Assembly (NCBI GenBank): GCA_004005435.1
Contig: RZWH01000007.1
Location: 1-64,000, forward strand
DNA: 64,000 nucleotides
Origin: Rhodobacteraceae bacterium CCMM004
GTDB lineage: Bacteria > Pseudomonadota > Alphaproteobacteria > Rhodobacterales > Rhodobacteraceae
Direction of reading: 5' to 3'
Shown: positions 37,861 to 46,214 of the stretch, piece after piece
Layout of the letters: every line of letters begins with the position of its first letter
Numbering within the stretch: position 1 is the first letter of the stretch
The notes under the pieces: generated by a model
Database searches by the model: none
Told to the model about the DNA's origin: nothing
What the model saw: the letters and a program-made list of their open reading frames with translations, nothing else
Translations under genes and position numbers: made by a program

Positions 37861-38730
37861 ATGGCGGGCGGATACGACGATCGCGACGGCAAGATCTGGA
37901 TGGACGGCAAGCTGATCGAGTGGCGGGATGCAAACGTCCATCTGCTGACTCACGCGCTGCACTACGCCAGCTCGGTTTTCGAGGGCGAGCGCGCGTATGG
38001 CGGCACGATTTTCGAGAGCCGCAAGCATTCCGAACGGCTGCACAACTCCGCCCGTCTGATCGACTTCGAGATCCCGTGGACCGTGGACGAGATCGAGGCC
38101 GCCAAACAGGAAGTCCTCGCCGCCAACGGCCTAACCGACGCCTATGTGCGGGCCGTGTCGTGGCGCGGCGCGGGGCCGGACATGGGCGTCGCCAGCGCCC
38201 GCAACCCCGTCCGCCTGGCCATCGCCGCCTGGGAATGGGGCGCCTACTACGGCGACAGCAAGTTCAAGGGCGCCAAGCTCGACATCTCGAAATGGAAGCG
38301 GCCGTCGCCCGAGACCATCCCCAGCCACGCCAAGGCCGCCGGTCTCTACATGATCTGCACCATGTCCAAGCACGCGGCCGAGGCCAAGGGCTGTGCCGAC
38401 GCGATGATGTTCGACTATCGCGGCTATGTGGCCGAGGCGACGGGCGCCAACATCTTCTTTGTCAAGGACGGCGAGGTGCACACGCCCGACCCCGACTGCT
38501 TCCTCAACGGGATCACCCGTCAGACCGTCATCGGGATGCTGGAAAAGCGCCAGATCAAGGTCCACCAGCGGCACATCATGCCCGAAGAGCTGGAGGGGTT
38601 CGAGCAGTGCTGGCTCACCGGCACCGCCGCCGAGGTCACGCCGGTGGGCCAGATCGGCGACTACAACTTCGAGGTCGGCGCGCTCACCCGCGACATCGCC
38701 GAGGGGTACGAGAAGCTGGTGAGGAGCTAG
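37861..38730 (+). CDS. ilvE: Branched-chain amino acid aminotransferase
   Basis: A 289-residue class IV PLP aminotransferase. LTHALHYASSVFEGERAYGG (residues 30-49), the PLP-lysine region SHAKAAGLYMIC and the LNGITRQTVIGMLEKR segment are present. It makes valine, leucine and isoleucine from their keto acids with glutamate. The start at 37861 follows GGAGACGG. It converges with the HEPN gene, sharing the bases CTAG between two stops. Confidence 0.92.
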   Translation: MAGGYDDRDGKIWMDGKLIEWRDANVHLLTHALHYASSVFEGERAYGGTIFESRKHSERLHNSARLIDFEIPWTVDEIEAAKQEVLAANGLTDAYVRAVSWRGAGPDMGVASARNPVRLAIAAWEWGAYYGDSKFKGAKLDISKWKRPSPETIPSHAKAAGLYMICTMSKHAAEAKGCADAMMFDYRGYVAEATGANIFFVKDGEVHTPDPDCFLNGITRQTVIGMLEKRQIKVHQRHIMPEELEGFEQCWLTGTAAEVTPVGQIGDYNFEVGALTRDIAEGYEKLVRS

Positions 38731-39242
38731 TCGCGCCGCCTTTCGCGGACGCTCACCCGGAATGCAAAGCGGGTCCGCTCCACCGGATCCGCCGCCGCAA
38801 AGGCGCGTCTGACCGCATCGACCGTCTCAACATCCGTCGCGACGGTCGACCGGTTGAACCGCGCCAATGGGTGGTAGTCGGCCATCTGCCGCTTGTTCTT
38901 GAAGATGACGAACTGCCGGGCGAAGTTCAGGATCGCCGGGGGAAAGTTTGCCGCCGTCAGAGATTTGCAGACCTTTTCCACATGCGCATGGTCGGGCAGG
39001 CGGTACAGCGTCTCATAGACCTCGCGGAAGGGAGGGTCGTCCGGTCGCCCCGCGCCCAACGGTCCCACGATGGCCTCGCTGATCGCATGGAACAACGCGT
39101 AGTAGAGATCGCTCGTCGCGCGGCGGAGGTCGGCCTCGGTGATGGACGGCTCGGTCGCGAGCCGCTGTCGGGCCGTCTCGACGAGATGCGTGCTAAGCAG
39201 CGGGCCTGTCCTCCAACTCCGACTCCAGCACCGTGCTGACAA
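38727..39242 (-). CDS. HEPN-domain protein
   Basis: Up to 171 residues with the pattern of small HEPN proteins: a YYAxFHA helix (LYYALFHAISEAIVG, 47-60), and near the end KRQMADYHP, in which Arg118 and His124 give the Rx4-6H ribonuclease motif, followed by FNRSTVATDVETVDAVRRAF. HEPN proteins are often RNases in toxin-antitoxin or defence systems. The start is unclear: TTG 39242 overlaps the upstream gene, while CTG 39200 sits behind GGAGGACAG. The partner gene overlaps it. An accessory, stand-alone module is likely; no nuclease activity is proven. Confidence 0.7.
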   Translation of the reverse strand: MSARCWSRSWRTGPLLSTHLVETARQRLATEPSITEADLRRATSDLYYALFHAISEAIVGPLGAGRPDDPPFREVYETLYRLPDHAHVEKVCKSLTAANFPPAILNFARQFVIFKNKRQMADYHPLARFNRSTVATDVETVDAVRRAFAAADPVERTRFAFRVSVRERRRD

Positions 39243-39456
39243 CCGGGAAGGGGGCGTGTTCCGCCGCGTTCAGGTCCGCCCACAACGCATCGGTCAAAGC
39301 GATCATCTTGGACGGCGCCGGATTGCCGCCTCCGTCCCGAAGAACGATTCTGATCCAGGCAACCCACTCGCCATCGGCGTTGCGCGAGGTCTCGGTAGAG
39401 ATAGATAGAACGTGTTCGCTTCCCAGCACACGGCGCACTGTTGTCTCGATCGACAC
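39193..39456 (-). CDS. Small acidic protein, partner of the HEPN gene
   Basis: An 87-residue protein from GTG 39456, eight bases behind a strong GGAGG site. It shows an alternating strand pattern (HVLSIST, EWVAWIRIVLRDG) and a helix (MIALTDALWADLNA), then an acidic end (VLESELEDRP). I do not recognise the family; it lacks the GSRARG motif of MNT antitoxins. It precedes and overlaps the HEPN gene, the order expected for an antitoxin or sensor subunit. The local sequence is less GC-rich than its neighbours, which hints at transfer. Confidence 0.6.
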   Translation of the reverse strand: MSIETTVRRVLGSEHVLSISTETSRNADGEWVAWIRIVLRDGGGNPAPSKMIALTDALWADLNAAEHAPFPVVSTVLESELEDRPAA

Positions 39457-39759
39457 CGCGCAATCCTCCAACTGTGGTGGGTGCAGTGAATCACAACCCG
39501 GTCGGCATTTGAATCCCCGCATTGCACAAAGAACCACGGGCAAGGTCCGTCACCGGACCATGGCAGCAGAGCACGTCGCCCAGCCCCCACGCCCCGCCCG
39601 CCGGGCAGCGCCGTCCCGCCCCCCCGCGGCGGCGCTTTGGCGAGGACGGGTCAGCCGCCGCAGCCTCTGTGCTTTCGGGACCGCCGCGCGCTGCCCAACC
39701 CAGCCCCGGCGGGACGGCGCTGCCCTCGTCTCGGAGCACGGCCACTCGGCCCGGGGGCG
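39457..39759. other. Gene-free gap with a structured inverted repeat
   Basis: About 300 bp without a credible gene. The half next to the HEPN pair is comparatively AT-rich and holds that module's likely promoter. The other half is the inverted-repeat element listed separately. Confidence 0.5.
39603..39725. repeat. 123-bp element with 18-bp perfect terminal inverted repeats
   Basis: GGGCAGCGCCGTCCCGCC at 39603-39620 and its exact complement at 39708-39725 bound 87 bp. Inside, GCGGCGGC (39626-39633) pairs with GCCGCCGC (39654-39661), and a second copy of GCGCTGCCC near 39690 could compete with the right arm. It could be a MITE-like remnant or a folded RNA. No clear target duplication flanks it. 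Confidence 0.7.
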
Positions 39760-39954
39760 CTACTGCACTCCGCGCTCGATCTTTACGAAGCGCTTCAGCC
39801 TCAGGTCGCTGCGGACCGGCAAGGGCTGGCGGTGGAGCGCAACGATGGCGGGGTGCGGGCCGTTCAGTCGCTCCCGCCGCTCCAGCGACAGGAACCGGCG
39901 TAGCCGGCGGCCGACGCTGTCGTGGCGAGCAGTATCGAGAATGTGTCGGGGCAT
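39760..39954 (-). CDS. Hypothetical small basic protein
   Basis: A 64-residue, arginine-rich protein (MPRHILDTARHDSVGRR, LRRFLSLERRERLNG). The ATG at 39954 sits behind a very good ribosome site (GGGAGGAG, 7-8 bases away), which is the main support. An ATG at 39993 in the same frame is less well placed. It has no membrane segment and no motif I know. It follows the DMT transporter in direction of transcription. Confidence 0.4.
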   Translation of the reverse strand: MPRHILDTARHDSVGRRLRRFLSLERRERLNGPHPAIVALHRQPLPVRSDLRLKRFVKIERGVQ

Positions 39955-40013
39955 CGGATGTCTCCTCCCAAAGGCTCCGAGGAAACGAGTCATACCACGA
40001 TTCGGGTCCGCAG

Positions 40014-40928
40014 TCACATCATGCCCTTGGCGCGCACCTTGCGCCGGGCCGTCGCCTCGCGGCCCAGGGCGCGCTCGCGCAAGGTGATGACGATGCCCGC
40101 GGTAATGACCAGAGCGGCGCCGCCCAAAGTCGCCCAACTGGGCACCTCGCCGAACCAGACGAAGCCGAAAATCACCGCCCACAGCATCGAGACATAGGTG
40201 AACGGCGCCAGCGCCCCCGCGTCCGCATGGCGATAAGCCGAGGTCAGCAGGATCTGCCCCAGACCGCCGATCAGCCCCATCGTCACCAGCATCGCCGCCT
40301 CCACAGGCGTCGGCCAAACCCAGCCGAACGGCAGCGTCGCCAGCGACAAGAGCGCCGAGGTCAGGGAGAAATAGAACACGATCGCCGCGACCCGTTCGGT
40401 CCCCGACATCGACTTGATGAACACCTGTGCCAGACCGGCCAGCAGGGCCGAGCCCAACGTCATGGCGACGCCAAAGGCCTCGGGCCCGCCCAACGCCGAC
40501 AGGGTCAGCCGCGGCCAGACGATCACCCCCACGCCGATGAGCCCCAGCGCCACCGCCCCCGCCCGCACACGGGCAAAGCGTTCGCCCAGGATGACGGCGG
40601 CAAAGATCAAGATGAACACCGGCGTGACGAAGCGGATCGCCGTGACCTCGGCCAACGGCAGATAGGTCAGCCCGACGAAGCCCAGCATCATCGCGCCGGT
40701 GCCCGCGATTCCGCGCACCGCGTGGCCGCGCCAGTTCTGGGTCTTCAGCCCGCCCTTGAGCTTGCCCTGCCACCAGAGCCACGCGAACACCACCGGCATG
40801 GCAAAGATCGAGCGAAAGAACACTGCCTCACCCGCGGGCACCCGCGGCAGCGCCTTGACGAAGGCCGACATCAGCGTGAAGAGCGTGACGGCGACGAGGA
40901 TCAGGAAGATACCGCGCACGGGGTTCAT
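40014..40928 (-). CDS. EamA/DMT-family transporter
   Basis: A 304-residue membrane protein with ten predicted helices in two EamA repeats (first FRSIFAMPVVFAWLWW, second AMLVTMGLIGGLGQILLTSAYRHADA). The C-terminus is basic and cytoplasmic (RERALGREATARRKVRAKG). DMT proteins export amino acids or other metabolites; the substrate here is not visible. The downstream small ORF may share its transcript. Confidence 0.88.
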   Translation of the reverse strand: MNPVRGIFLILVAVTLFTLMSAFVKALPRVPAGEAVFFRSIFAMPVVFAWLWWQGKLKGGLKTQNWRGHAVRGIAGTGAMMLGFVGLTYLPLAEVTAIRFVTPVFILIFAAVILGERFARVRAGAVALGLIGVGVIVWPRLTLSALGGPEAFGVAMTLGSALLAGLAQVFIKSMSGTERVAAIVFYFSLTSALLSLATLPFGWVWPTPVEAAMLVTMGLIGGLGQILLTSAYRHADAGALAPFTYVSMLWAVIFGFVWFGEVPSWATLGGAALVITAGIVITLRERALGREATARRKVRAKGMM

Positions 40929-40952
40929 ACCCCTCGCCTATCCTCCGGCGGA

Positions 40953-41966
40953 TCAAACTTCCAGTCCGACCCGCTCCAACTCCTGTGCGACGCCGGAAAA
41001 ATCGACGCCGCCCACCACCGTGACCCCCAGCCGCCGCATGGCGCTCATCGCCGCGCGGCTCTCGTCGTCGGGGCCAGGGCCAGGCTCGCGCAGCACCACC
41101 GCGCGCACCCGCCCGCCGTGGCGATGGCACGCCTCCAGATAGACATGCGCGTCGTGCTGGCCGGTGTCCCCCACCAGGACGAAGGGCAGCGTCGGATTGG
41201 CCGCCATGATCCGGTCGATGGCGCTGCCCTTGTGATCGCCATGGGTGCCCGACACGAACTGATCCTCGCCGATCCCCAGATCGCGCAGGAACATCGGCCC
41301 GATAACCAGCCCCGCCTTGGCAAACACCCGGTCGAGAAAGGCGTGCAGGTTCCACGGGCTGGAGCTGACATAGTAGAGCGGGTTGCGCCCATGGGCCGTC
41401 AGATAGTCCATAAGGACGATGCTGTCGGGGAATACCTTGCGCGTCAGGGCCGAGCCGGTGAACGTGGTCCAGAGGTTGCGCGCCAGGGAATAGGCGCCCG
41501 TCTCCATCATCGTGTCGTCGATGTCGCTGACGATGCCGAGCCGCGCCTCGGGCGACGGCACCAGGGCGGGAAACTCGCGCCGGCTGCCCGGGTCGCCGGC
41601 GATCTCGACCCCGATCATGCGCCAGCCCGGATCGCCATGGGGCACGGGCACGTTCAGCGTGACATAGCCCTCTTCGTCGCTGACCGCGGTCACGCCCGCC
41701 TCGGGCACCGTGACCTCGACCCCAGCCACCTCGTCGGTAAAGAACAGCCCCGCCATCTCGCGCAGGTTCTGCCAGCGGCTCTGCTGCGGATCGGGCGTGG
41801 TGCGCCTGAGCGCCGCCAGAACCCGCCCGCGCAGGACCAGACCCTCGGGCGTGGCATAGCCGCGATAGGCGTCGAGCACGGGACGGTCGGGCGCCGCCCG
41901 GGGGCGCACCCTGTCGATCCAGCGCTCGGCCTTGATGGCCGCTCTGTGCAGCAGGCTGCCCTGCAC
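40953..41966 (-). CDS. App1-family phosphatase-like protein (DUF2183)
   Basis: About 337 residues. An N-terminal beta-rich part (YATPEGLVLRGRVL) precedes a HAD-like domain with the DxDxT signature GIVSDIDDTMMETG (near residue 150), SSSPWNLHAFLDRVF and FVLVGDTGQHDAHVY. Yeast App1 is a phosphatidate phosphatase; bacterial relatives are little studied. The start is GTG 41966 or TTG 41969 behind GGGGGG; no ATG in frame is close. It follows queG by 16 bases. Confidence 0.8.
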   Translation of the reverse strand: MQGSLLHRAAIKAERWIDRVRPRAAPDRPVLDAYRGYATPEGLVLRGRVLAALRRTTPDPQQSRWQNLREMAGLFFTDEVAGVEVTVPEAGVTAVSDEEGYVTLNVPVPHGDPGWRMIGVEIAGDPGSRREFPALVPSPEARLGIVSDIDDTMMETGAYSLARNLWTTFTGSALTRKVFPDSIVLMDYLTAHGRNPLYYVSSSPWNLHAFLDRVFAKAGLVIGPMFLRDLGIGEDQFVSGTHGDHKGSAIDRIMAANPTLPFVLVGDTGQHDAHVYLEACHRHGGRVRAVVLREPGPGPDDESRAAMSAMRRLGVTVVGGVDFSGVAQELERVGLEV

Positions 41967-41982
41967 CAACCGACCATCCCCC

Positions 41983-43023
41983 CTAGCGTTCGGCCAGGCG
42001 CAGCCTAGCCCAGCGGGCCGCGTCGGCAACGGAGGCGTCGCAATCATCGGTCAGGTGTGTCACGGATGCCGCAAGGGACGGATCGCCCGAGTTGCCGATG
42101 GCGTAGCAGACGTTGCGCACAAAGCGGTCGCGGCCGATCCGCTTGACCGGCGACCCCGCGAACAGCGCCCGGAACGCCGCATCGTCCAGCCGCGCAAGAT
42201 CGGCCAGGCGCGGAGCGCGCAGTTCGGGCCGCATCGCCAGCCGCTGGTCCCGCGCCGTCACCGCGAACTTGTTCCAGGGACAGACCGCCAGGCAGTCGTC
42301 GCAGCCGTAGATGCGGTTGCCCAGACCGGGGCGCAGGTCCTCGTCCACCGGCCCCCGGTGCTCGATCGTCAGATACGAGATGCAGCGCCGGGCATCGAGC
42401 TGGAAGGGCGCCGGAAAGGCGTCGGTCGGGCAGACGTCCAGACACCGGGTGCACGATCCGCACCGCTCTTCGGCGGGCGCGTCAGGGGGCAGATCGACGG
42501 TGGTAAAGAGCGCGCCGAGGAACACCCAGTTGCCGAGATCCCGGCCCAACAGGTTCGTGTGCTTGCCCTGCCAGCCCAGCCCGGCGGCCTGGGCCAGGGG
42601 CTTTTCCATGACCGGAGCGGTGTCGACGAAGACCTTGATCTCCGCGCCGGGACACCGCTCGATCAGCCACCGTCCCAGCCGCTTGAGCCGTTTCTTGACC
42701 ACGTCGTGATAGTCGCGCCCACCGGCATAGACGCTGAGCGCGCCGCGGTCGGGGTGGTCCAGCACGTCCAGAGGATCGTGCTCGGGGGTATAGCTCTCGG
42801 CCAGCATCACCACCGACCGCGCCGCGGGCCAGAGCGCCGAGGGATCGCCGCGCCAGCCCATCCGCTCTTCCATCCAGCGCATCTGCCCATGCCGCCCCGC
42901 CGCGACGAAGCGCTGAAGCCGCCCCGCCGCCTCGGGGATCGCATCCGGCCGGCACACACCCATCGCGGCGAAACCCACCGCCTCCGCCTCGGCCCTCAGC
43001 GCCGCCTTAAGCGCGGCGCTCAC
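41983..43023 (-). CDS. queG: Epoxyqueuosine reductase
   Basis: A 346-residue cobalamin-dependent iron-sulfur enzyme. Two ferredoxin-like cysteine sets are visible: [17 protein letters not shown] (about residues 189-205) and [13 protein letters not shown] (about 238-250). The C-terminal HEAT-like part has [19 protein letters not shown]. It completes queuosine in tRNA wobble positions. The start [18 protein letters not shown] fits the family. Confidence 0.94.
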   Translation of the reverse strand: MSAALKAALRAEAEAVGFAAMGVCRPDAIPEAAGRLQRFVAAGRHGQMRWMEERMGWRGDPSALWPAARSVVMLAESYTPEHDPLDVLDHPDRGALSVYAGGRDYHDVVKKRLKRLGRWLIERCPGAEIKVFVDTAPVMEKPLAQAAGLGWQGKHTNLLGRDLGNWVFLGALFTTVDLPPDAPAEERCGSCTRCLDVCPTDAFPAPFQLDARRCISYLTIEHRGPVDEDLRPGLGNRIYGCDDCLAVCPWNKFAVTARDQRLAMRPELRAPRLADLARLDDAAFRALFAGSPVKRIGRDRFVRNVCYAIGNSGDPSLAASVTHLTDDCDASVADAARWARLRLAER

Positions 43024-43035
43024 CGCCCCGGCCCC

Positions 43036-43100
43036 AACTTTCCTTGCGAAATATCCTGGGGGGAGCCGGAGGCGGGGGGCAAAGCCCCCCAGACCCCGCC
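43036..43100. repeat. Dispersed intergenic repeat, copy 2 (GST-queG gap)
   Basis: AACTTTCCTTGCGAAATATCC is followed by a G-rich segment and a GGGGGGC-AAA-GCCCCCC hairpin (43074-43090). Same head and same strand as the copy at 28137. Each copy separates two minus-strand genes. Confidence 0.72.
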
Positions 43101-43104
43101 CGCC

Positions 43105-43770
43105 TCAGAAGTCCAGATCGGCATAATGCGACGGCGGCGGGAACCCCGGCACCTGGTCCGCCAGGATCGAGCGGAACGCGGGTCGCGACTTGATCTTGGC
43201 ATACCAGTCCTTGACCGTCTCCGACCGGTTCCAGTCCACGTCGGAGATATAGTCGAGCGCCGACAGATGCGCCGCGGCGGCGAAATCGGCCAGCGTCATC
43301 TGATCGCCCGCCAGCCAGCGCCGCTGGTCCAGGAGCCAGGCCATGTAGTCGAGGTGGAACTTGATGTTCTTGGCGCCCGCCTTGACGTTGCCGCTGTCGG
43401 GATAGCCCTGGCCCATGACCTTCTTGTTCACCCGCTCGTAGAGCAGCTTGGACGTCACCTCCTGAAAGAACTTGTCGTCGAACCAGGCGACCAGGCGCCG
43501 CGCCTCGTACCGGCCCTCGGGCGTCGTGGGCAGGAGCGGCGGCGAGGGGTGGACCTCTTCGATGTATTCGCAGATCGCGCCGCTCTCGCTCAGTGTGGCG
43601 CCGCCCATGCGCAGGACCGGCACCTTGCCTGCCGGGTTGCGGCGGAGGAAATCTGCGTCGCGCTCCCAATAACGCTCTTCGACCAGCTCCACCTCGATCC
43701 GCTTTTCGGCGAGGCTCAGGCGGACCTTGCGGCAGAAGGGCGACAGGGGCACGTGGAACAGGCGGTTCAT
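43105..43770 (-). CDS. Glutathione S-transferase family protein
   Basis: A 221-residue protein. The thioredoxin-like N-domain begins MNRLFHVPLSPFCRKVRL, with GKVPVLRMGGATLSESGAICEYIEE (about residues 50-74) as the glutathione-binding part, and the helical C-domain includes WLAGDQMTLADFAAAAHLSALDYI. The Ser-Pro-Phe-Cys at residues 10-13 could be catalytic. The substrate is unknown. It lies upstream of queG on the same strand. Confidence 0.9.
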   Translation of the reverse strand: MNRLFHVPLSPFCRKVRLSLAEKRIEVELVEERYWERDADFLRRNPAGKVPVLRMGGATLSESGAICEYIEEVHPSPPLLPTTPEGRYEARRLVAWFDDKFFQEVTSKLLYERVNKKVMGQGYPDSGNVKAGAKNIKFHLDYMAWLLDQRRWLAGDQMTLADFAAAAHLSALDYISDVDWNRSETVKDWYAKIKSRPAFRSILADQVPGFPPPSHYADLDF

Positions 43771-43826
43771 GGCGACGGCACCGGACTATGGGGGCGCTCG
43801 ATCAATGGCGCGTTCGGGGCCGCAGT

Positions 43827-44348
43827 TCAACCGTCCGGCGCGGTCAACCGGTCGATCTGCGCCGACCAGTGGCCAAGGTCCGCCGGTCCGATGCGCTGGG
43901 CGGCGATGGCGGTGACCCGGCCCTTGTCCGCGGCGGGCATCATGTCCTCCACCGCCATTAGTTCCATCCGGCGCGGCGGCCGTCCCGCGGCGGCGGTCAG
44001 GGCGGCGCGCACCGCCTCGGGCTCGCCCTCCCGGCGCCAGCCGCAGAGGCTCGCGAAATCGTAGGCGTCGAGGCCCGGGGCCAGCGCCGCGACGGCCGCG
44101 CGCAGGGGCGCGGCCAGCCCCATGTCGTAGACCGGGCCGACGAAAACCGCGCTCCGCGCCGCGTGGGCCGCGGCGGGCAGGGGCCGGATGGCGGCGTCGC
44201 GGCGCAGGATCATATCGGCGAAAACGGTCCAGATGCGGCGGCGGCGCACCGCCTCGACCTCGACCGCGGAGACGCCCAGGCGGCGGGCGATCTCGGCGGC
44301 GAGGACGCGGTTGTTGCCGGTGAGGCTGTGGTAGACGACGATCTCCAT
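43827..44348 (-). CDS. Flavodoxin-fold protein
   Basis: A 173-residue protein starting MEIVVYHSLTGNNRVLAAEIARRLG, which has the phosphate-binding loop (SLTGNN) of flavodoxins right after the first strand. AVFVGPVYDMGLAAPLRAAV gives the next flavin-binding loop. It may bind FMN, but the substrate and redox partner are unknown. The ATG at 44348 is chosen because strand one must be N-terminal; the longer in-frame reading overlaps the mtgA end. Confidence 0.75.
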   Translation of the reverse strand: MEIVVYHSLTGNNRVLAAEIARRLGVSAVEVEAVRRRRIWTVFADMILRRDAAIRPLPAAAHAARSAVFVGPVYDMGLAAPLRAAVAALAPGLDAYDFASLCGWRREGEPEAVRAALTAAAGRPPRRMELMAVEDMMPAADKGRVTAIAAQRIGPADLGHWSAQIDRLTAPDG

Positions 44349-44391
44349 CGGCACAGCCTGCCACGAACCGCCGCCCGCGCCTTGATCGGCG

Positions 44392-45126
44392 TCAGCCGTC
44401 CTCGAAACAGGCGGCGCGGCCGTCCCGCGCAATGGTCGCGGCGCCGTCGCGGATCCGCTCGGCCTTTCGCCGGATCGCGCCGGAGGGGTCGGAGGCCGAG
44501 CGCGCCTTGGGGTTCGGGAGGATCGCCGCCAGCCGCGCCGCCTGGGTGGGGCTCAGCGCGTCGGGACCGACCCCGAACCAGTGATGCGCCGCGGCGTCGA
44601 CGCCGAACACGCCCTCGCCGAACTCCGCCACGTTCAGATAAACCTCCAGGATGCGGCGCTTGGACCAGACCGCCTCGACCGCGGGGGTGAGCGCCGCCTC
44701 CAGCGCCTTGCGCAGCCAGGACCGGCCCTGCCAGAGATAGACGTTCTTGACCGTCTGCTGGCTGATGGTCGAGGCGCCGCGGTTGGCGCCTGCCTCCAGC
44801 GCGGCGCGGATCGCGGCCATGTCGAAGCCCCAGTGCAGGCAGAAGTTGGCGTCCTCCGCGGCGACGGCGGAACGGGCCATCACCGGGGCCACGTCGTCCA
44901 GATCGACCCACTGCCGATCGACGCCACCCAGTCGGCGCGCCTCGGCGATCATGTAGGGGGTGGTCGGCGGGTCGAACACCGCATAGGCCGAGACGGCCAG
45001 GGCAACGGCGGCCACGGCGGCAAGGGTCAGCCGTAGGGTCCAGCGGATGAGCCAGCGCAGGGGCCGCGGCCGTGTCCGGTCCGCCCCCTTTGTCCCCGTC
45101 GATCCTCGCCCGCGCCGCACTGCCAT
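44392..45126 (-). CDS. mtgA: Monofunctional biosynthetic peptidoglycan transglycosylase
   Basis: A 244-residue GT51 enzyme. A basic N-terminus and one membrane anchor (about residues 25-50) precede the catalytic domain with VAAEDANFCLHWGFD (first glutamate), GASTISQQTVKNVYLW and RILEVYLNVAEFGEGVFG. It polymerises lipid II into glycan strands in the periplasm without a transpeptidase domain. Confidence 0.94.
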   Translation of the reverse strand: MAVRRGRGSTGTKGADRTRPRPLRWLIRWTLRLTLAAVAAVALAVSAYAVFDPPTTPYMIAEARRLGGVDRQWVDLDDVAPVMARSAVAAEDANFCLHWGFDMAAIRAALEAGANRGASTISQQTVKNVYLWQGRSWLRKALEAALTPAVEAVWSKRRILEVYLNVAEFGEGVFGVDAAAHHWFGVGPDALSPTQAARLAAILPNPKARSASDPSGAIRRKAERIRDGAATIARDGRAACFEDG

Positions 45127-45156
45127 GGGCCCATAGAACGGCCCGCGCGAAAGGCG

Positions 45157-46074
45157 TCAAGCGGCAGACAGCGCCAGAACCTCATGGGCGCGCAGGACCG
45201 GCCGCGCCGTGCGCCAGGCGGGTCCGCGCCCGGTGCCGACACCGGGAAAGAGGCGCGCCAGCTCGCGCCTGAGCGCCCCCTCGCCGTCGAGCAGGGCCTC
45301 GCCGGGATGAAAGCTCTCCGTGGGGATGCCGTCGGCGGTAATGATCTCGTGCCGGTCGAAGAGGACGTGCAGATAGGTCACCGTCTTGGTGGGCGCGCGG
45401 CGCACCAGGTCGCCGTCCACCAGATGCACCGCGGGGACCAGCACCTCCGGGTGCCCGAACAGCAGCTCGACCCGCGGCCCCGAGAGCAGCATCCGGTGCT
45501 GCGGCGACACCTTGAGCGTGCGGACGTTGCCCAGCGCCCCCTTGCCGATCCGCACCGGGGCCATGTCGCCGCGCCCCTCGACTTCGGCCCGGCCGGCCCA
45601 GCGGATGGGTTGCCGCCCGTGATCGCGGGTCAGGACCAGGTCGCCCGGCCGCAACTCCTCGACCGCCCGCGTCCCGCCCGGCACCGCGATCCGCGTGCCG
45701 GGGGTGAAGCAGGGCGGCGCAAAGCCGTCGGTGGCGACCGACCCCGTCGTGGTCACGAAGGTCGAACTGTCGAATGTGCCGTCTTGCAGGATCTGCCCGT
45801 CGGTGGGGGTGAACACCGCCCCGCCGCCGTCGAGATAGAAGGTGACGCCGGTATACGTGACCTGCCCGCCGCCGGGCAGATTGACGGTGAGCGTGTCGCC
45901 CGGCCAGACGTCGGTGATCGGCACGCCGTTGAAGGTGTCGCCCTCGTTGGTCCCGATATCGGCGTCGTCGTTCTGGTCCGTGAACGTCCGCTCGAACACG
46001 GTCAGGGACGTTCCCTGGGCGGGCGGCTGACCCGGATCGACAACGTAGAACTGATCGGTAAACGACGTCGGCAT
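45157..46074 (-). CDS. Hint-domain (Hedgehog/intein-like) protein
   Basis: A 305-residue protein. The N-terminal about 120 residues form a low-complexity, beta-rich region with many Asp, Gly and Thr (TFTDQNDDADIGTNEGD). A Hint domain begins at PCFTPGTRIAVPGG (Cys122), followed by VEELRPGDLVLTRDHGRQPIRW and the VSPQHRML histidine block. The C-terminus lacks a His-Asn splice end, so protein splicing is unlikely; N-terminal cleavage may remain. Such proteins are common in Rhodobacteraceae, often exported with calcium-binding repeats. Role unknown. Confidence 0.85.
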   Translation of the reverse strand: MPTSFTDQFYVVDPGQPPAQGTSLTVFERTFTDQNDDADIGTNEGDTFNGVPITDVWPGDTLTVNLPGGGQVTYTGVTFYLDGGGAVFTPTDGQILQDGTFDSSTFVTTTGSVATDGFAPPCFTPGTRIAVPGGTRAVEELRPGDLVLTRDHGRQPIRWAGRAEVEGRGDMAPVRIGKGALGNVRTLKVSPQHRMLLSGPRVELLFGHPEVLVPAVHLVDGDLVRRAPTKTVTYLHVLFDRHEIITADGIPTESFHPGEALLDGEGALRRELARLFPGVGTGRGPAWRTARPVLRAHEVLALSAA

Positions 46075-46214
46075 CTGGGCCCCTCACCGCGATTGCGCCG
46101 AGCCTCCCTTACGCCACCGTCGTTTTCAACAGGTTAACGCCCCCGCCCGCGGGACGGCCCCGCGGTGTGCCCCGGGGTGCACGGGGGCGGCGTGCGGCCG
46201 CCCCCGGCCCTGCG

